DNA from: Rhodovulum sulfidophilum
GTDB taxonomy: Bacteria > Pseudomonadota > Alphaproteobacteria > Rhodobacterales > Rhodobacteraceae
NCBI GenBank assembly: GCA_003241785.1
Contig: QFPW01000005.1
Coordinates: 1 to 64,000 of the forward strand
Length of the DNA stretch: 64,000 bases
Direction of reading: 5' to 3'
Shown here one piece after another: positions 36,019-44,736 of this stretch. A program made the translations under genes and the position numbers. A model generated the notes under the pieces. That model saw nothing but the letters and a program-made list of their open reading frames with translations. It had not been told where the DNA came from and searched no databases. Numbering within the stretch: position 1 is the stretch's first letter; every line of letters starts with the position of its first letter.

Positions 36019-37623
36019 TCACTGGCTCGCCGGCGAGTCTCGCAGGGTCTGGTCCGCCTGCGCCTTGGCGCGGATCCGCGCGTCGATCGCGGCTTCGATC
36101 TGGTCGATCGTGAAGGTCGCCGGGATCTGGCTTGGCGGCCAGTCGACGAAAGTCTCGAGAAAGGCGGCGGCTTTCGACCCCATGTAGCTCATGTAGTAGC
36201 CGTTCTTCACCCGCCAGTCGTCGTACTGGTCGGAGACGATGTCGGCGCGCTCGTAGGGGTCCATGCGGAGATTGAAGAGCTTCGGGACGCGGTAGCAGTC
36301 GAAATTCTCGTACCAGACCCTGAAGCCGCCCGGCGCGGGCTGCTCGCAGAAGACGGCCTTCCAGTTCTCGAAGCGATAGGCGACGAGCTGGCCATCGTCG
36401 TTGAAGTAGGGGAACTCAGTCCGCGCGCTCTTGTCCGTCTCGCCGGTCAGGAACGCCAGCTGGTCGTAGCCGTCGAGATGCACCTTGAAGGTCTTGTCGC
36501 CGACCTGCTTGCCCGCGAGCAGCGCGTCCTTGATGTCGGGGTCGCCGGCGGCGGCGAGCAGCGTCGGGAACCAGTCCATGCCGGAGAACATCTCGGTCGT
36601 GACCTGTCCCGGCCGGATGTGGCCCGGCCAGCGTACCATCGCCGGCACGCGTAACGCGCCCTCCCAGTTGGTGTCCTTCTCCGAGCGGAACGGCGTCGTC
36701 GCGGCGTCGGGCCAGCTGAACTGGTTGGGGCCGTTGTCGGTCGTGTAGATGACGATGGTGTTGTCGGCGACGCCCATGTCGTCGAGCGCCTTCAGCAGCT
36801 CGCCCACGTCGTCGTCGTGCTCGATCATGCCATCGGCGTAGTCGTTGCCGGGCATGCCGCTTTGCCCCCGCGTCGCCGGACGGATATGGGTGAAGATGTG
36901 CATGCGCGTCGTGTTCATCCAGGTGAAGAACGGCGTGCCCGCGTCATGCTGGCGCTTCATGAAATCGATCGCGGCGGCGGTGGTCTCGTCGTCGATCGTC
37001 TCCATGCGCCTGGTCGTCAGCGGGCCGGTGTCCTCGACCTCGCCGTCCGCGCTCGCCTTCAGCACGCCGCGCGGCGCGTTGGCCTGGACCCAGGCGGTAT
37101 CGTTCGACGGCCAGTAGGGCCGTTCCGGCTCCTCCTCGGCGTTGAGATGGTAGAGGTTTCCGAAGAACTCGTCGAAGCCATGCGCCGTGGGCAGGTATTC
37201 GTCGCGGTCGCCGAGGTGGTTCTTGCCGAACTGCCCGGTGGCGTAGCCGAGCGGCTTCAGCGCCTGGGCGATCGTGATGTCGCGGTCCTGAAGACCCACG
37301 GTCGCGCCGGGAATGCCGACCTTGGTCAGGCCGGTGCGCTTCGGCGTCTGGCCGGTGATGAAGGAAGAGCGGCCGGCGGTGCAACTGTTCTCGGCGTAAT
37401 AGTCGATGAACCGCATGCCCTGGTCGGCGATCGAGTCGATGTTGGGCGTGCGATAGCCGACGATCCCGTCGCCATAGGCCGAGATGTTGGTCAGGCCGAT
37501 GTCATCGCCGAAGATGACGAGGATGTTCGGCTTGTCGGTCCGGGGCGTGGGCGCCCCTTGCGCGAGCGCGGGACCGCTCGCCGAGGCGGCCAGAACCGCC
37601 CCCAGTCCAAGAAGCTTCAGCAT
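36019..37623 (-). CDS. Secreted arylsulfatase (sulfatase family S1)
   Basis: Periplasmic or secreted sulfate-ester hydrolase of 534 residues. A short signal peptide (MLKLLGLGAVLAASASGPAL, cut near AQG) precedes the alkaline-phosphatase-like fold. The calcium-site aspartates appear as FGDDIG (residues 38-43), and the catalytic nucleophile is Cys81 in CTAGR. This is the CxAGR variant of the sulfatase signature, which a formylglycine-generating enzyme (FGE) must oxidise. TTDNGPNQFSW supplies the later metal Asp-Asn pair. GAGAGGAT precedes ATG 37623. No FGE gene is in this window. Probably scavenges sulfate from aryl or sugar sulfates. Confidence 0.93.
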   Translation of the reverse strand: MLKLLGLGAVLAASASGPALAQGAPTPRTDKPNILVIFGDDIGLTNISAYGDGIVGYRTPNIDSIADQGMRFIDYYAENSCTAGRSSFITGQTPKRTGLTKVGIPGATVGLQDRDITIAQALKPLGYATGQFGKNHLGDRDEYLPTAHGFDEFFGNLYHLNAEEEPERPYWPSNDTAWVQANAPRGVLKASADGEVEDTGPLTTRRMETIDDETTAAAIDFMKRQHDAGTPFFTWMNTTRMHIFTHIRPATRGQSGMPGNDYADGMIEHDDDVGELLKALDDMGVADNTIVIYTTDNGPNQFSWPDAATTPFRSEKDTNWEGALRVPAMVRWPGHIRPGQVTTEMFSGMDWFPTLLAAAGDPDIKDALLAGKQVGDKTFKVHLDGYDQLAFLTGETDKSARTEFPYFNDDGQLVAYRFENWKAVFCEQPAPGGFRVWYENFDCYRVPKLFNLRMDPYERADIVSDQYDDWRVKNGYYMSYMGSKAAAFLETFVDWPPSQIPATFTIDQIEAAIDARIRAKAQADQTLRDSPASQ

Positions 37624-38191
37624 AGCTCGATCCTCTCGTTGCCGCGCGGTACGTTCGGGGGTGTCGTGCTTTGGATATGCGAGGCCCCGCCACCTCGCCC
37701 GGCCGGGGCCCCCGGTCGCGACCGATCACCGCGGCCCTCCGAAGGCGTTGAGATCGCAGGCCCGCTCGCGCGCGGGTCCCGGGCGGCGCGGCCATTTCCG
37801 CGTCGAGGCCTCGCGATCCGCGCGGGGAGAAGCCCGCCCTCCCTTCGGCCGCGGGAGCCGGGCCGCCGGGGACCGCCAGCGATACTGACCGGATGGATGC
37901 TTCGCTTCCCGGCATTTGCCTTCCCCCCTCGGGGCGACCGCTGACCGCTAGCCTGCCTTCAACGGGGGTCGGAGCGATTGGTTCAAGAAAAGGCGATCAC
38001 GAATGTCCGGGGAAAACGGGCGTTGCCATCGCGCGGCGCGGCCCCGGGTCCCTCCGAGGCGGAAATCCGCGGCGGCGCCCGACGGCGAGACGTCGCCGGC
38101 TTGGATTCCGTCGGGCCAGGGGATACGGTTCCGCGTCGCGAGGCTCCCGACGGGGCGCGAAATCCGGCGGCGACGCTCCATTCAGCTTACG
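37624..38191. other. Divergent intergenic region, sulfatase / RpiR regulator
   Basis: This 568-bp GC-rich gap separates the divergent sulfatase and RpiR genes. A frame upstream of the RpiR start stays open from 38003 but encodes an Arg/Pro-rich stretch with no family resemblance, so it is treated as non-coding. No convincing promoter, operator or RNA was found. Confidence 0.4.
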
Positions 38192-39055
38192 GTGAAATTC
38201 TTGATCTCGATCGCGGAGCGGATCCACTCGAATTACCCGCACATGACCGGCGCCCTGCAGAAGTTCGCCGATTTCGTCCTCGCCGAACCGGTCAAGGTCG
38301 CGCGGATCAGCATCCACGAGGCGGTCAAGGACCTCGACGTATCAGTGGCGTCGGCCAATCGCTTCGCGCGCGCGATCGGCTATTCGGGCTACGCGGAATT
38401 CAGGACCGAGCTCATCCGGAGCTTCGAGCCGGCCTTCGATCCCGTCAAGCGCCTCCAGGTCCAGGTTTCGCGCAGTTCGACCAGCCTCGACGTGTTCAAG
38501 GCCTCGATGGCCGAGGATATCTCGAACGTGCGGAGCACGATGGACGCGCTCAGCGACGACCGCGCCAATCAGGCGGTCGAGGCGGTCCTGAGCGCCCGGA
38601 GCATCGTCGTCTTCGGCCTCGACAACGGCGCGAGCTGCGCCGCGATCCTCTGCAACGAGCTGCAGCGGCTGCGGCGCGGCGTGACCTGCATCGCCAATTA
38701 CGGCGGCGCGATCGGGGTCGCGCGGCATTTCACCGAGCTGGGCCGCGACGATCTCGCGATCGCCATCGCATTCCCGAACTATATCCGGGACGTCATCCAA
38801 CTCGCGAGCCTGGCGCGCGCGCGCGGCACCAGGGTACTGGCCATCACCGACAGCCATCAGTCGCCGCTGGCGCCCCTGGCCGACATCAACCTCTTCTGCC
38901 GCGCCGAGCGCCAGTTCGGATCGATGTCGAACGCCAGCGCGGTCACGATCATCGAGGCCCTGACCGCCGCGGTCGCCCATCGCACCGAGCGGGCCGTCGA
39001 GCTCGCCGAGCAGTATACCGCGCTCGAGCTGCCCTGGCTCGAACGTCCGCGCTGA
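38192..39055 (+). CDS. RpiR/MurR-family regulator with SIS domain
   Basis: DNA-binding regulator of about 287 residues, the usual length for the family. An N-terminal HTH_6 domain (RISIHEAVKDLDVSVASANRF, residues ~35-75) is followed by a SIS phosphosugar-binding fold (SIVVFGLDNGASC and DDLAIAIAFPNYIRDVI). The frame is open further upstream, but GTG 38192 is chosen because it gives the typical VKFLISIAERIHSNYP start; TTG 38201 is an alternative. The operon downstream on the same strand begins 311 bp later after an AT-rich promoter region, so this protein probably regulates it. RpiR proteins usually sense phosphosugars or related anions. Confidence 0.86.
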   Translation: MKFLISIAERIHSNYPHMTGALQKFADFVLAEPVKVARISIHEAVKDLDVSVASANRFARAIGYSGYAEFRTELIRSFEPAFDPVKRLQVQVSRSSTSLDVFKASMAEDISNVRSTMDALSDDRANQAVEAVLSARSIVVFGLDNGASCAAILCNELQRLRRGVTCIANYGGAIGVARHFTELGRDDLAIAIAFPNYIRDVIQLASLARARGTRVLAITDSHQSPLAPLADINLFCRAERQFGSMSNASAVTIIEALTAAVAHRTERAVELAEQYTALELPWLERPR

Positions 39056-39210
39056 GGCGGCAGCGCCGGGGAGCGGCGCCCGCGATCCGGCCCCGGGCGC
39101 GCGCTGGCTCGCGAATCATCAGAAACTGCCCATTTCTCCGCGCGACCCGGCGCGGCCCTTGTTTTCGCGAGCGTTTTCCCAGGGGGATCTGGCAATAATT
39201 TCAGCAATGT

Positions 39211-39231
39211 AATGCATTGTACAAATATGAT
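39211..39231 (+). promoter_or_regulatory. AT-rich promoter and overlapping palindromes before the NMT1-type ABC operon
   Basis: The 311-bp gap after the RpiR gene turns AT-rich at 39192-39235. AATGCATT (39211-39218) and TTGTACAA (39217-39224) are overlapping perfect 8-bp palindromes. TATGAT at 39226-39231 is a good -10 element with no clear -35, which suggests activator dependence. A leader of about 130 nt would follow; no riboswitch motif was found in it. Confidence 0.45.
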
Positions 39232-39366
39232 CTTTGTGGAAGTCTTCGTGTAACACGATGTTCATCACGGGATGACCGGAGCAGCCGGGACCCGCGGTGA
39301 AGGTCGGTCCGCCCGCCCGGGATCGCCATCCCCGACATCATCTTCCCTCTTCCGGAGCGCCTGTCC

Positions 39367-40377
39367 ATGGATCGAAGAACCTTCGTAAAGCTCGGCGCGG
39401 CGACGCTCGCGGCGCCGGCGCTCGTCGCATCGCGCGCCCGCGCCGAGGCGCCGAAGCTCGGCACCATCGCCTATCAGCTGGGATGGGTGAAGAACTTCCA
39501 GTTCGCCGGTGAGTACATCGCCGACGACAAGGGATATTTCGAGCAGGAGGGAATCGGCGTCGACCTTCTGGCCGGCGGTCCCAGCGTCTCGGCCGAACCG
39601 ATCGTGATCTCCGGCAAGGCGCTGGTCGGCCAGAACAGCACCGACAACACCGCGAACGCGGTCGCCAAGGGGGCGCCGCTCAAGATCATCGGCACCAACT
39701 ACCAGAAGTCGCCGTCCTCCATCATCTCGCTCGCCAAGACCCCGATCCTGGAGCCGAAGGATCTCGCCGGAAAGACGGTCGGCATCCAGGCGAACAATCA
39801 GGTCGTGTGGAACGCCTTCCTGAAGATCAACGGCGTCGACCCGTCGGCGGTCAACACCGTCCCGGCGCAGCACGACTTCACCCCGCTGGTGTCGGGCGAG
39901 ATCGACGCGTTCTTCGGCTTCTCGAACGACGATGTCGTGCAGCTGCGCCGTAAGGGGCAGGATGTAGTCTACATGCTGATGGCGGACTTCGGCTATCCGA
40001 TGTTCAACTGCAACTACCTCGTGACCGAGGACACGCTGGCCGACCCGGAGAAGCGCGCGCAGGTGGTGGCGTTCATGCGGGGCGCGATCCGCGGATGGCA
40101 GGACGCCGTCAAGGATCCCGCGCTCTCCGCCCGGCTGACGGTCGAGGTCTACGGCAAGGGCAACGGGCTCGACATGGCGGCGCAGGAGCAATCCGCGGCC
40201 GCCACCAACGAGCTCATGGTCACCGCCGATACCGAGCGGCACGGCCTGTTCTGGATGACGGACAAGTCCGTGGACGAGACGATCGCGACGCTCTCCACCG
40301 CGGGCATCGTCGCGAAGAAGGATCTCTTCACCAACGAGATCCTCGAGGAAGCCTATCAGGGCAAGACCACGCTCTGA
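39367..40377 (+). CDS. ABC solute-binding protein, NMT1/THI5-like family
   Basis: Periplasmic receptor of 336 residues. The N-terminus MDRRTFVKLGAATLAAPALV is a twin-arginine-type signal (RRTFVK), suggesting export in folded form. The mature protein has the NMT1/SsuA-like pattern YQLGWVKNFQFAGEYIADDKG, YFEQEGIGVDLL, AGKTVGIQANN, SGEIDAFFGFSND. Relatives bind pyrimidine precursors (HMP), nitrate, taurine or sulfonates; here no thiamine genes or TPP riboswitch are near, so the ligand is open. It is the first gene of an operon with a small MgsA-C-like protein, an ATPase, a fused permease, and probably two further enzymes. Confidence 0.92.
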   Translation: MDRRTFVKLGAATLAAPALVASRARAEAPKLGTIAYQLGWVKNFQFAGEYIADDKGYFEQEGIGVDLLAGGPSVSAEPIVISGKALVGQNSTDNTANAVAKGAPLKIIGTNYQKSPSSIISLAKTPILEPKDLAGKTVGIQANNQVVWNAFLKINGVDPSAVNTVPAQHDFTPLVSGEIDAFFGFSNDDVVQLRRKGQDVVYMLMADFGYPMFNCNYLVTEDTLADPEKRAQVVAFMRGAIRGWQDAVKDPALSARLTVEVYGKGNGLDMAAQEQSAAATNELMVTADTERHGLFWMTDKSVDETIATLSTAGIVAKKDLFTNEILEEAYQGKTTL

Positions 40378-40490
40378 TCGTCCCTTCCCCGGGGCGCGAA
40401 CCTGCTTCGCCCCCGGACCCCGGCCGGCGTTTTCCGGCCTGTCCCTTTCCCGGCGGGCGGCGGCTGGCCGCCCGCGCCCAGGAGACACGC

Positions 40491-41069
40491 ATGACGAAGA
40501 ACTACCAGAGCGAGGACGTCTGGTCCCGCACCACCACCATCAACGGCCATCCGGTCGACGAGGTCCGCTCCGTCTTCCAGAAGTCGGTCCGGCGCGGCTG
40601 GCTCGAGGAGGCCGTCCTGGCCGCCTACGAGCTGCACCAGAGCGGCCTCGAGACCGAGGAACTGCTCTGGCGGCGGATCGAGATCATCGCCACCGAGGAG
40701 GTCGGCTTCGGTCTCGTCACCGCCCCCGCGATCATCGAGGCGCTCAACACTCAGCGCCAGCGCTACGCCGATCGCACCGAGCGCTGGATCTACGCCGTTC
40801 AGGCGGTCCGGATCATCGTGACCAACAAGAAGGACCGGACCGCGCCGCAGCTCGCGCAATGGGCGATGGAGGTCACCGCGCGGGGCGAGCGCCAGTTCGA
40901 GATCCAGGATTTCATGGTCGATTATCACACCCGCCGCGGCGTGGCGATGGGACGCGGCCCGGAGCATTGGTCGAGCGCCGGCGGCGGCGATCTCGAGAAC
41001 ATGCTCGAGGGCATGGATACGAAATATCTCGACTATCTGAACGGGCTGCGCGCCGGCACGCCGGCCTGA
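40491..41069 (+). CDS. Stand-alone MgsA/RarA C-terminal-like protein (192 aa)
   Basis: The 192-residue protein resembles the C-terminal helical clamp/tetramerisation region of MgsA/RarA AAA+ ATPases, but no AAA+ domain is present. Similar blocks are VFQKSVRRGWLEEAVLAAYE (29-48), RRIEIIATEEVGFGL (61-75), an alanine-rich helix with IIVTNKKDRTAPQLA (108-122) and DYHTRRGVAMGRGPEHW (144-160). The last block parallels the D-x-HT-x2-G-x-xMGR motif of the MgsA tail. GGAGA precedes ATG 40491. It lies between an importer's binding protein and its ATPase, an unexpected place for a replication-repair-type domain. The resemblance is from memory of motif patterns; no function can be assigned. Confidence 0.7.
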   Translation: MTKNYQSEDVWSRTTTINGHPVDEVRSVFQKSVRRGWLEEAVLAAYELHQSGLETEELLWRRIEIIATEEVGFGLVTAPAIIEALNTQRQRYADRTERWIYAVQAVRIIVTNKKDRTAPQLAQWAMEVTARGERQFEIQDFMVDYHTRRGVAMGRGPEHWSSAGGGDLENMLEGMDTKYLDYLNGLRAGTPA

Positions 41070-41161
41070 ACGCGCGGGCGCGGCCTCGTCCCGGGCGCCG
41101 CGCCCCCCAACCCCCGCCCCGCCCCCGCGTCGCCGGACCCGACCCAAGGGAGTTGCCCAAC

Positions 41162-41998
41162 GTGACATCCGTGACCGCGCCGCCGGCGGATCCGACGCCC
41201 CGCCCCGCCGGGGACGCGGGCGGCATCGTGCTTTACGGGCTCTCCAAGCGATTCTCGCTGCGGGGGCACGACGTCGTCGCCCTGCATGACGCGGACCTGC
41301 GGACGCCCGCCGGATCCTTCGTCACGCTGCTGGGCCCCTCGGGCTGCGGCAAGTCGACGATCCTGCGCATCCTGGCCGATCTCGAGACGCCGAGCGATGG
41401 CCGCGCGCTCATCCATGGCAAGTCCCCCGCGGTGTCGCGCGCGAACCACGAGATCGGCATCGCCTTCCAGGATGCCTCGCTGCTGCCCTGGCGCTCGGTC
41501 GAGAGCAACATTCGCCTGCCGCTGGAGATCAGCGGGACGACCGGCCGCGACGCGGCGATCCGCGACCTGATCGCGCTGGTCGGGCTGCGGGGCTTCGAGA
41601 AGGCCCGGCCGGCGCAGCTGTCGGGCGGCATGCGCCAGCGCGTGGCGATCGCCCGCGCGCTTGTCACCGAGCCGAAGGCGCTGCTGCTCGACGAGCCGTT
41701 CGGCGCGCTCGACGACATGATGCGCCAGCGGCTCAATCTCGGGCTGCAGCGGATCTGGATGGAGCGCCGCACAACGACCGTGCTGGTGACCCATTCGATC
41801 TCCGAGGCGGTCTTCCTCTCCGACACCGTCGCCGTTATGTCCGCGCGGCCCGGGCGGATCGTCGCGACCCTGCCGGTCGGCCTGCCGCGCCCGCGCACGC
41901 CGGAGATGACGCGGACGCCGGAATTCCACCACCTCTGCGACATGTTCGGCGAACTCCTGTTCGGGGCGAAGGACGACGAGCCGGAGGGCGCGCCATGA
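41162..41998 (+). CDS. ABC transporter ATPase, SsuB/TauB/NrtD-like
   Basis: Cytoplasmic ATPase of 278 residues: Walker A GPSGCGKST, a Q-loop IAFQDASLLPW of the sulfonate/nitrate type, signature LSGGM, Walker B LLLDEPFGALDD and the switch His in VTHSISEAV. GTG 41162 is the start because AAGGGAG precedes it. It overlaps the permease gene by four bases. It powers the fused permease encoded next. Confidence 0.93.
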   Translation: MTSVTAPPADPTPRPAGDAGGIVLYGLSKRFSLRGHDVVALHDADLRTPAGSFVTLLGPSGCGKSTILRILADLETPSDGRALIHGKSPAVSRANHEIGIAFQDASLLPWRSVESNIRLPLEISGTTGRDAAIRDLIALVGLRGFEKARPAQLSGGMRQRVAIARALVTEPKALLLDEPFGALDDMMRQRLNLGLQRIWMERRTTTVLVTHSISEAVFLSDTVAVMSARPGRIVATLPVGLPRPRTPEMTRTPEFHHLCDMFGELLFGAKDDEPEGAP

Positions 41999-43596
41999 CC
42001 GGGGCGCCGCGTCGCGCGGCCCTGTGGATCCGGGCGCTCGACTGGTCGGGCTTCGCCTCTGGCGCGGCCGGGCTTCTCGCGCTGCTCCTGCTCTGGGAGC
42101 TCGCCGTCGATTTCGTCTCCTCGGGCAACGGCACGATTCCGTCGCCGCTCGGCATCGCGCGGCAGATGCGCGCCGACGGGCTCGCCTTCTACGCCGAGGC
42201 GGCGTCCCACACGGTCTCGGCGGCCGCGCGGGGCTGGCTCTGGGGCAACGGGCTCGCGATCGCGCTGGCGCTGGTCGCCGTCGCCATTCCCTTTCTCGAG
42301 CGGCCGATCCTCCAGCTCGGCGTCGTATCCTATTGCCTGCCCATCGTCGCGATCGGGCCCCTGATGATGATCCTGTTCTCGGGCGACACGCCGAAGGTGG
42401 TCCTGGCGGCGCTGTCGGTCTTCTTCACCACGCTGATCGGGACGGTGACCGGGTTGCGCCATGTGGACCGCGCCATGCTCGACCTCGTGCACGGGTTCGG
42501 CGGAGGAACCTGGAGCAAGCTCTTCAAGGTGCGCCTGATCGCCGCCCTGCCCCACCTCTTCGCCGCCCTTCGCGTCGCGGCGCCCGCGGCCATCCTGGGG
42601 GCGATCGTCGGCGAATACATGGGGGGCACCGAAACCGGACTCGGGCTCATGCTCGTCAATTCGCAGCAGGGGATGGAGATCGCGCGGACCTGGGCGATCG
42701 CGGTCGTGGCCAGCCTCCTCGCCGCCGCCGCCTATCTCGCGACCAGCCTCGTCGCCCGGCTGATGACGCCCTGGTCGCGCGAGATTTCGATCGACATCGG
42801 CGCCGTCCACGCGGCGCCGGGCAAGCCCGGCGGGTGGCTCCTGGCGATCGCCTCGGCCATCGGCTCGCTCGCGCTCGTGCTGTTCGTCTGGTGGGCGCTG
42901 CTGCGGGGCTTCTCGGTGCCGCCCTTCTTCGGCAAGGGCCCGGTGGAGGTGTGGAACTATCTGGTCGACCCGCTGACCGGGGCCCAGAACCGCGCCGCGC
43001 TGGCGCGCGAGGCGGTGATCACGATCCGGGACAGCGCCACCGGCCTCGTCATCGGAAGCCTCGCGGCGGTCCTGGTGGCGGTGGCCTTCAACCTCTGGGG
43101 CGGCGTGGAGACCGCCTTCATGGGCGTCGCGATCGCCCTGCGCTCGGTGCCGCTCGTCGCCATGGCGCCGCTGGTGACGCTGGTCTTCGGCCGCAACATG
43201 ATGGCCGTCGTGATGATCGGCGCGATCGTCACCTTCTTCCCGACGCTCGTGAACGTGACGCTGGCGCTCGCCCAGACGCCGGCGCGGTCACGCGACCTGA
43301 TGCGGGTGTTCGGCGCGTCCCGGTTGAAGACCTTGATGGCGGTGCAGGTTCCGAGCGCCCTGCCCGCGCTGTTCACCTCGCTGCGCGTCGCCGCGCCGCT
43401 GGCGATCACCGGCGCGCTGCTCGCGGCCTGGCTCGCGACCGGCAAGGGTCTCGGCTACGGGATCGTCACCACGGCCGCCGTCTCGGATTACGAGGGGTTG
43501 TGGGCCCGCGTCGCGCTGACCACGGCCTTCTCGATCCTGCTCTACGCGCTCATCGGGCTGGTGGAGCGGATCGTCCTCCGAGCCTATGCCAGCTAG
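41995..43596 (+). CDS. Fused double-domain ABC permease, SsuC/TauC-like
   Basis: A 533-residue inner-membrane protein carrying two complete BPD_transp_1 permease domains (about residues 20-265 and 285-530) and about twelve hydrophobic helices. Each half carries its own EAA-type loop: DLVHGFGGGTWSKLFKVRLI and DLMRVFGASRLKTLMAVQVP. Such permeases are normally about 260 residues and work as homodimers, so this gene encodes a tandem dimer that may have become asymmetric. ATGA overlap with the ATPase gene. The halves are clearly diverged in sequence. Confidence 0.92.
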   Translation: MTGAPRRAALWIRALDWSGFASGAAGLLALLLLWELAVDFVSSGNGTIPSPLGIARQMRADGLAFYAEAASHTVSAAARGWLWGNGLAIALALVAVAIPFLERPILQLGVVSYCLPIVAIGPLMMILFSGDTPKVVLAALSVFFTTLIGTVTGLRHVDRAMLDLVHGFGGGTWSKLFKVRLIAALPHLFAALRVAAPAAILGAIVGEYMGGTETGLGLMLVNSQQGMEIARTWAIAVVASLLAAAAYLATSLVARLMTPWSREISIDIGAVHAAPGKPGGWLLAIASAIGSLALVLFVWWALLRGFSVPPFFGKGPVEVWNYLVDPLTGAQNRAALAREAVITIRDSATGLVIGSLAAVLVAVAFNLWGGVETAFMGVAIALRSVPLVAMAPLVTLVFGRNMMAVVMIGAIVTFFPTLVNVTLALAQTPARSRDLMRVFGASRLKTLMAVQVPSALPALFTSLRVAAPLAITGALLAAWLATGKGLGYGIVTTAAVSDYEGLWARVALTTAFSILLYALIGLVERIVLRAYAS

Positions 43597-43656
43597 GCGC
43601 CAAGCTCCCTCCGCGCGGCCCCGCCGCGCCGGTTCCTCCCTTCCAGGTGCAGATTA

Positions 43657-44691
43657 ATGGACTATCGCAAACTCGGCCATTCCGACCTCGAGGCATCGGT
43701 CCTCAGCTTCGGGACGGCGACGTTCGGGGGCGGAACCCCCTTCTTCAAGGCCTGGGGCGAGACCGGCGTCGCCGAGGCGACCCGCCTCGTCGACATCGCG
43801 CGCGACGCCGGCGTCAACCTCTTCGACACGGCCGATCAGTATTCCGACGGCCTGTCGGAGACGATCCTCGGCCGCGCGATCGCCGGCCGGCGCGGGGATC
43901 TCCTCATCGCCACCAAGGCGGCGGGACGGACGGGCCCGGGCGACGACGACATCGGGACCTCGCGCAAGCACCTGATCGCCGCCTGCGAGGCGAGCCTGAG
44001 GCGGCTCGGAACCGACGTCATCGACCTCTATCAGATGCACTGGTTCGACGGGCTGACCCCGGTGGAGGAAACCCTCCGCGGGCTCGGCGATCTGGTGGCG
44101 GCCGGCAAGGTTCGCTACGTCGGATGCTCCAACTTCTCCGGATGGCACCTGATGAAGTCGCTCGCCCTCGCGGGCGAGCATGATCTGCCGCGCTACGTCA
44201 CGCACCAGGCGCATTATTCGCTGCTCTCGCGCGAATACGAATGGGAGCTCATGCCGCTCGCGCATGACCAGGGCCTGAGCACGCTGGTCTACAGCGCGCT
44301 TTCCGGCGGCAAGCTGTCCGGGCGGATCCGGCGCGGGCGAGAGGCGCCCGAAGGCAGCCGGACCGCGCGGCTCAAGGCCCGCGTCGAGGACGAGATGCCC
44401 GCCGCCCAGTTCTTCGACCTCATGGACGTCCTCGACACCGTCGCGGCGGAAGTCGGCTCGGGCGTGGCGCAGGTCGCGATGAACTGGATCCTGCATCGCC
44501 CCACGGTCGGGTCGGTCATCCTGGGCGCCCGCGACGAGGCGCAGCTGGTCGAGAATCTGCGCGTGCTGGATTTCCGCCTGTCCGACGATCAGGTCCTGCG
44601 CCTCGACCGCGCCAGCGCGCGCCGGCCGATCTACCCCTACTGGCACCAGCGCGAGCTCACCAGCGAGCGCAACCCCACGCCGACGCGCTGA
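43657..44691 (+). CDS. Aldo/keto reductase
   Basis: NADPH-dependent oxidoreductase of 344 residues, (beta/alpha)8 barrel. The catalytic tetrad is visible: Asp57, Tyr62 (FDTADQYSDG), Lys87 (ATKAAG) and His128 (YQMHWF). The C-terminal cofactor region SVILGARDEAQLVENL is typical of the YajO/YdjG/Tas-type AKRs. It lies 60 bp after the fused permease gene and shares its strand with the DapA-family gene that follows, so it probably belongs to the same catabolic unit. Substrate unknown. Confidence 0.92.
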   Translation: MDYRKLGHSDLEASVLSFGTATFGGGTPFFKAWGETGVAEATRLVDIARDAGVNLFDTADQYSDGLSETILGRAIAGRRGDLLIATKAAGRTGPGDDDIGTSRKHLIAACEASLRRLGTDVIDLYQMHWFDGLTPVEETLRGLGDLVAAGKVRYVGCSNFSGWHLMKSLALAGEHDLPRYVTHQAHYSLLSREYEWELMPLAHDQGLSTLVYSALSGGKLSGRIRRGREAPEGSRTARLKARVEDEMPAAQFFDLMDVLDTVAAEVGSGVAQVAMNWILHRPTVGSVILGARDEAQLVENLRVLDFRLSDDQVLRLDRASARRPIYPYWHQRELTSERNPTPTR

Positions 44692-44736
44692 GCCGTCGCC
44701 TCGCCTCTAGTTTATTCTCCCCGTACCGAGCCACCG

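Noticed and set aside
38003..38191. An N-terminal extension of the RpiR regulator from ATG 38003
   Set aside because: The extra 63 residues are Arg/Pro-rich without family resemblance; the remaining 287 residues are the normal length.
39056..39366. TPP riboswitch before the NMT1/THI5-type binding protein
   Set aside because: The leader was read for the conserved CTGAGA and the matching downstream thi-box half; neither was found, so a thiamine-precursor role is not supported.
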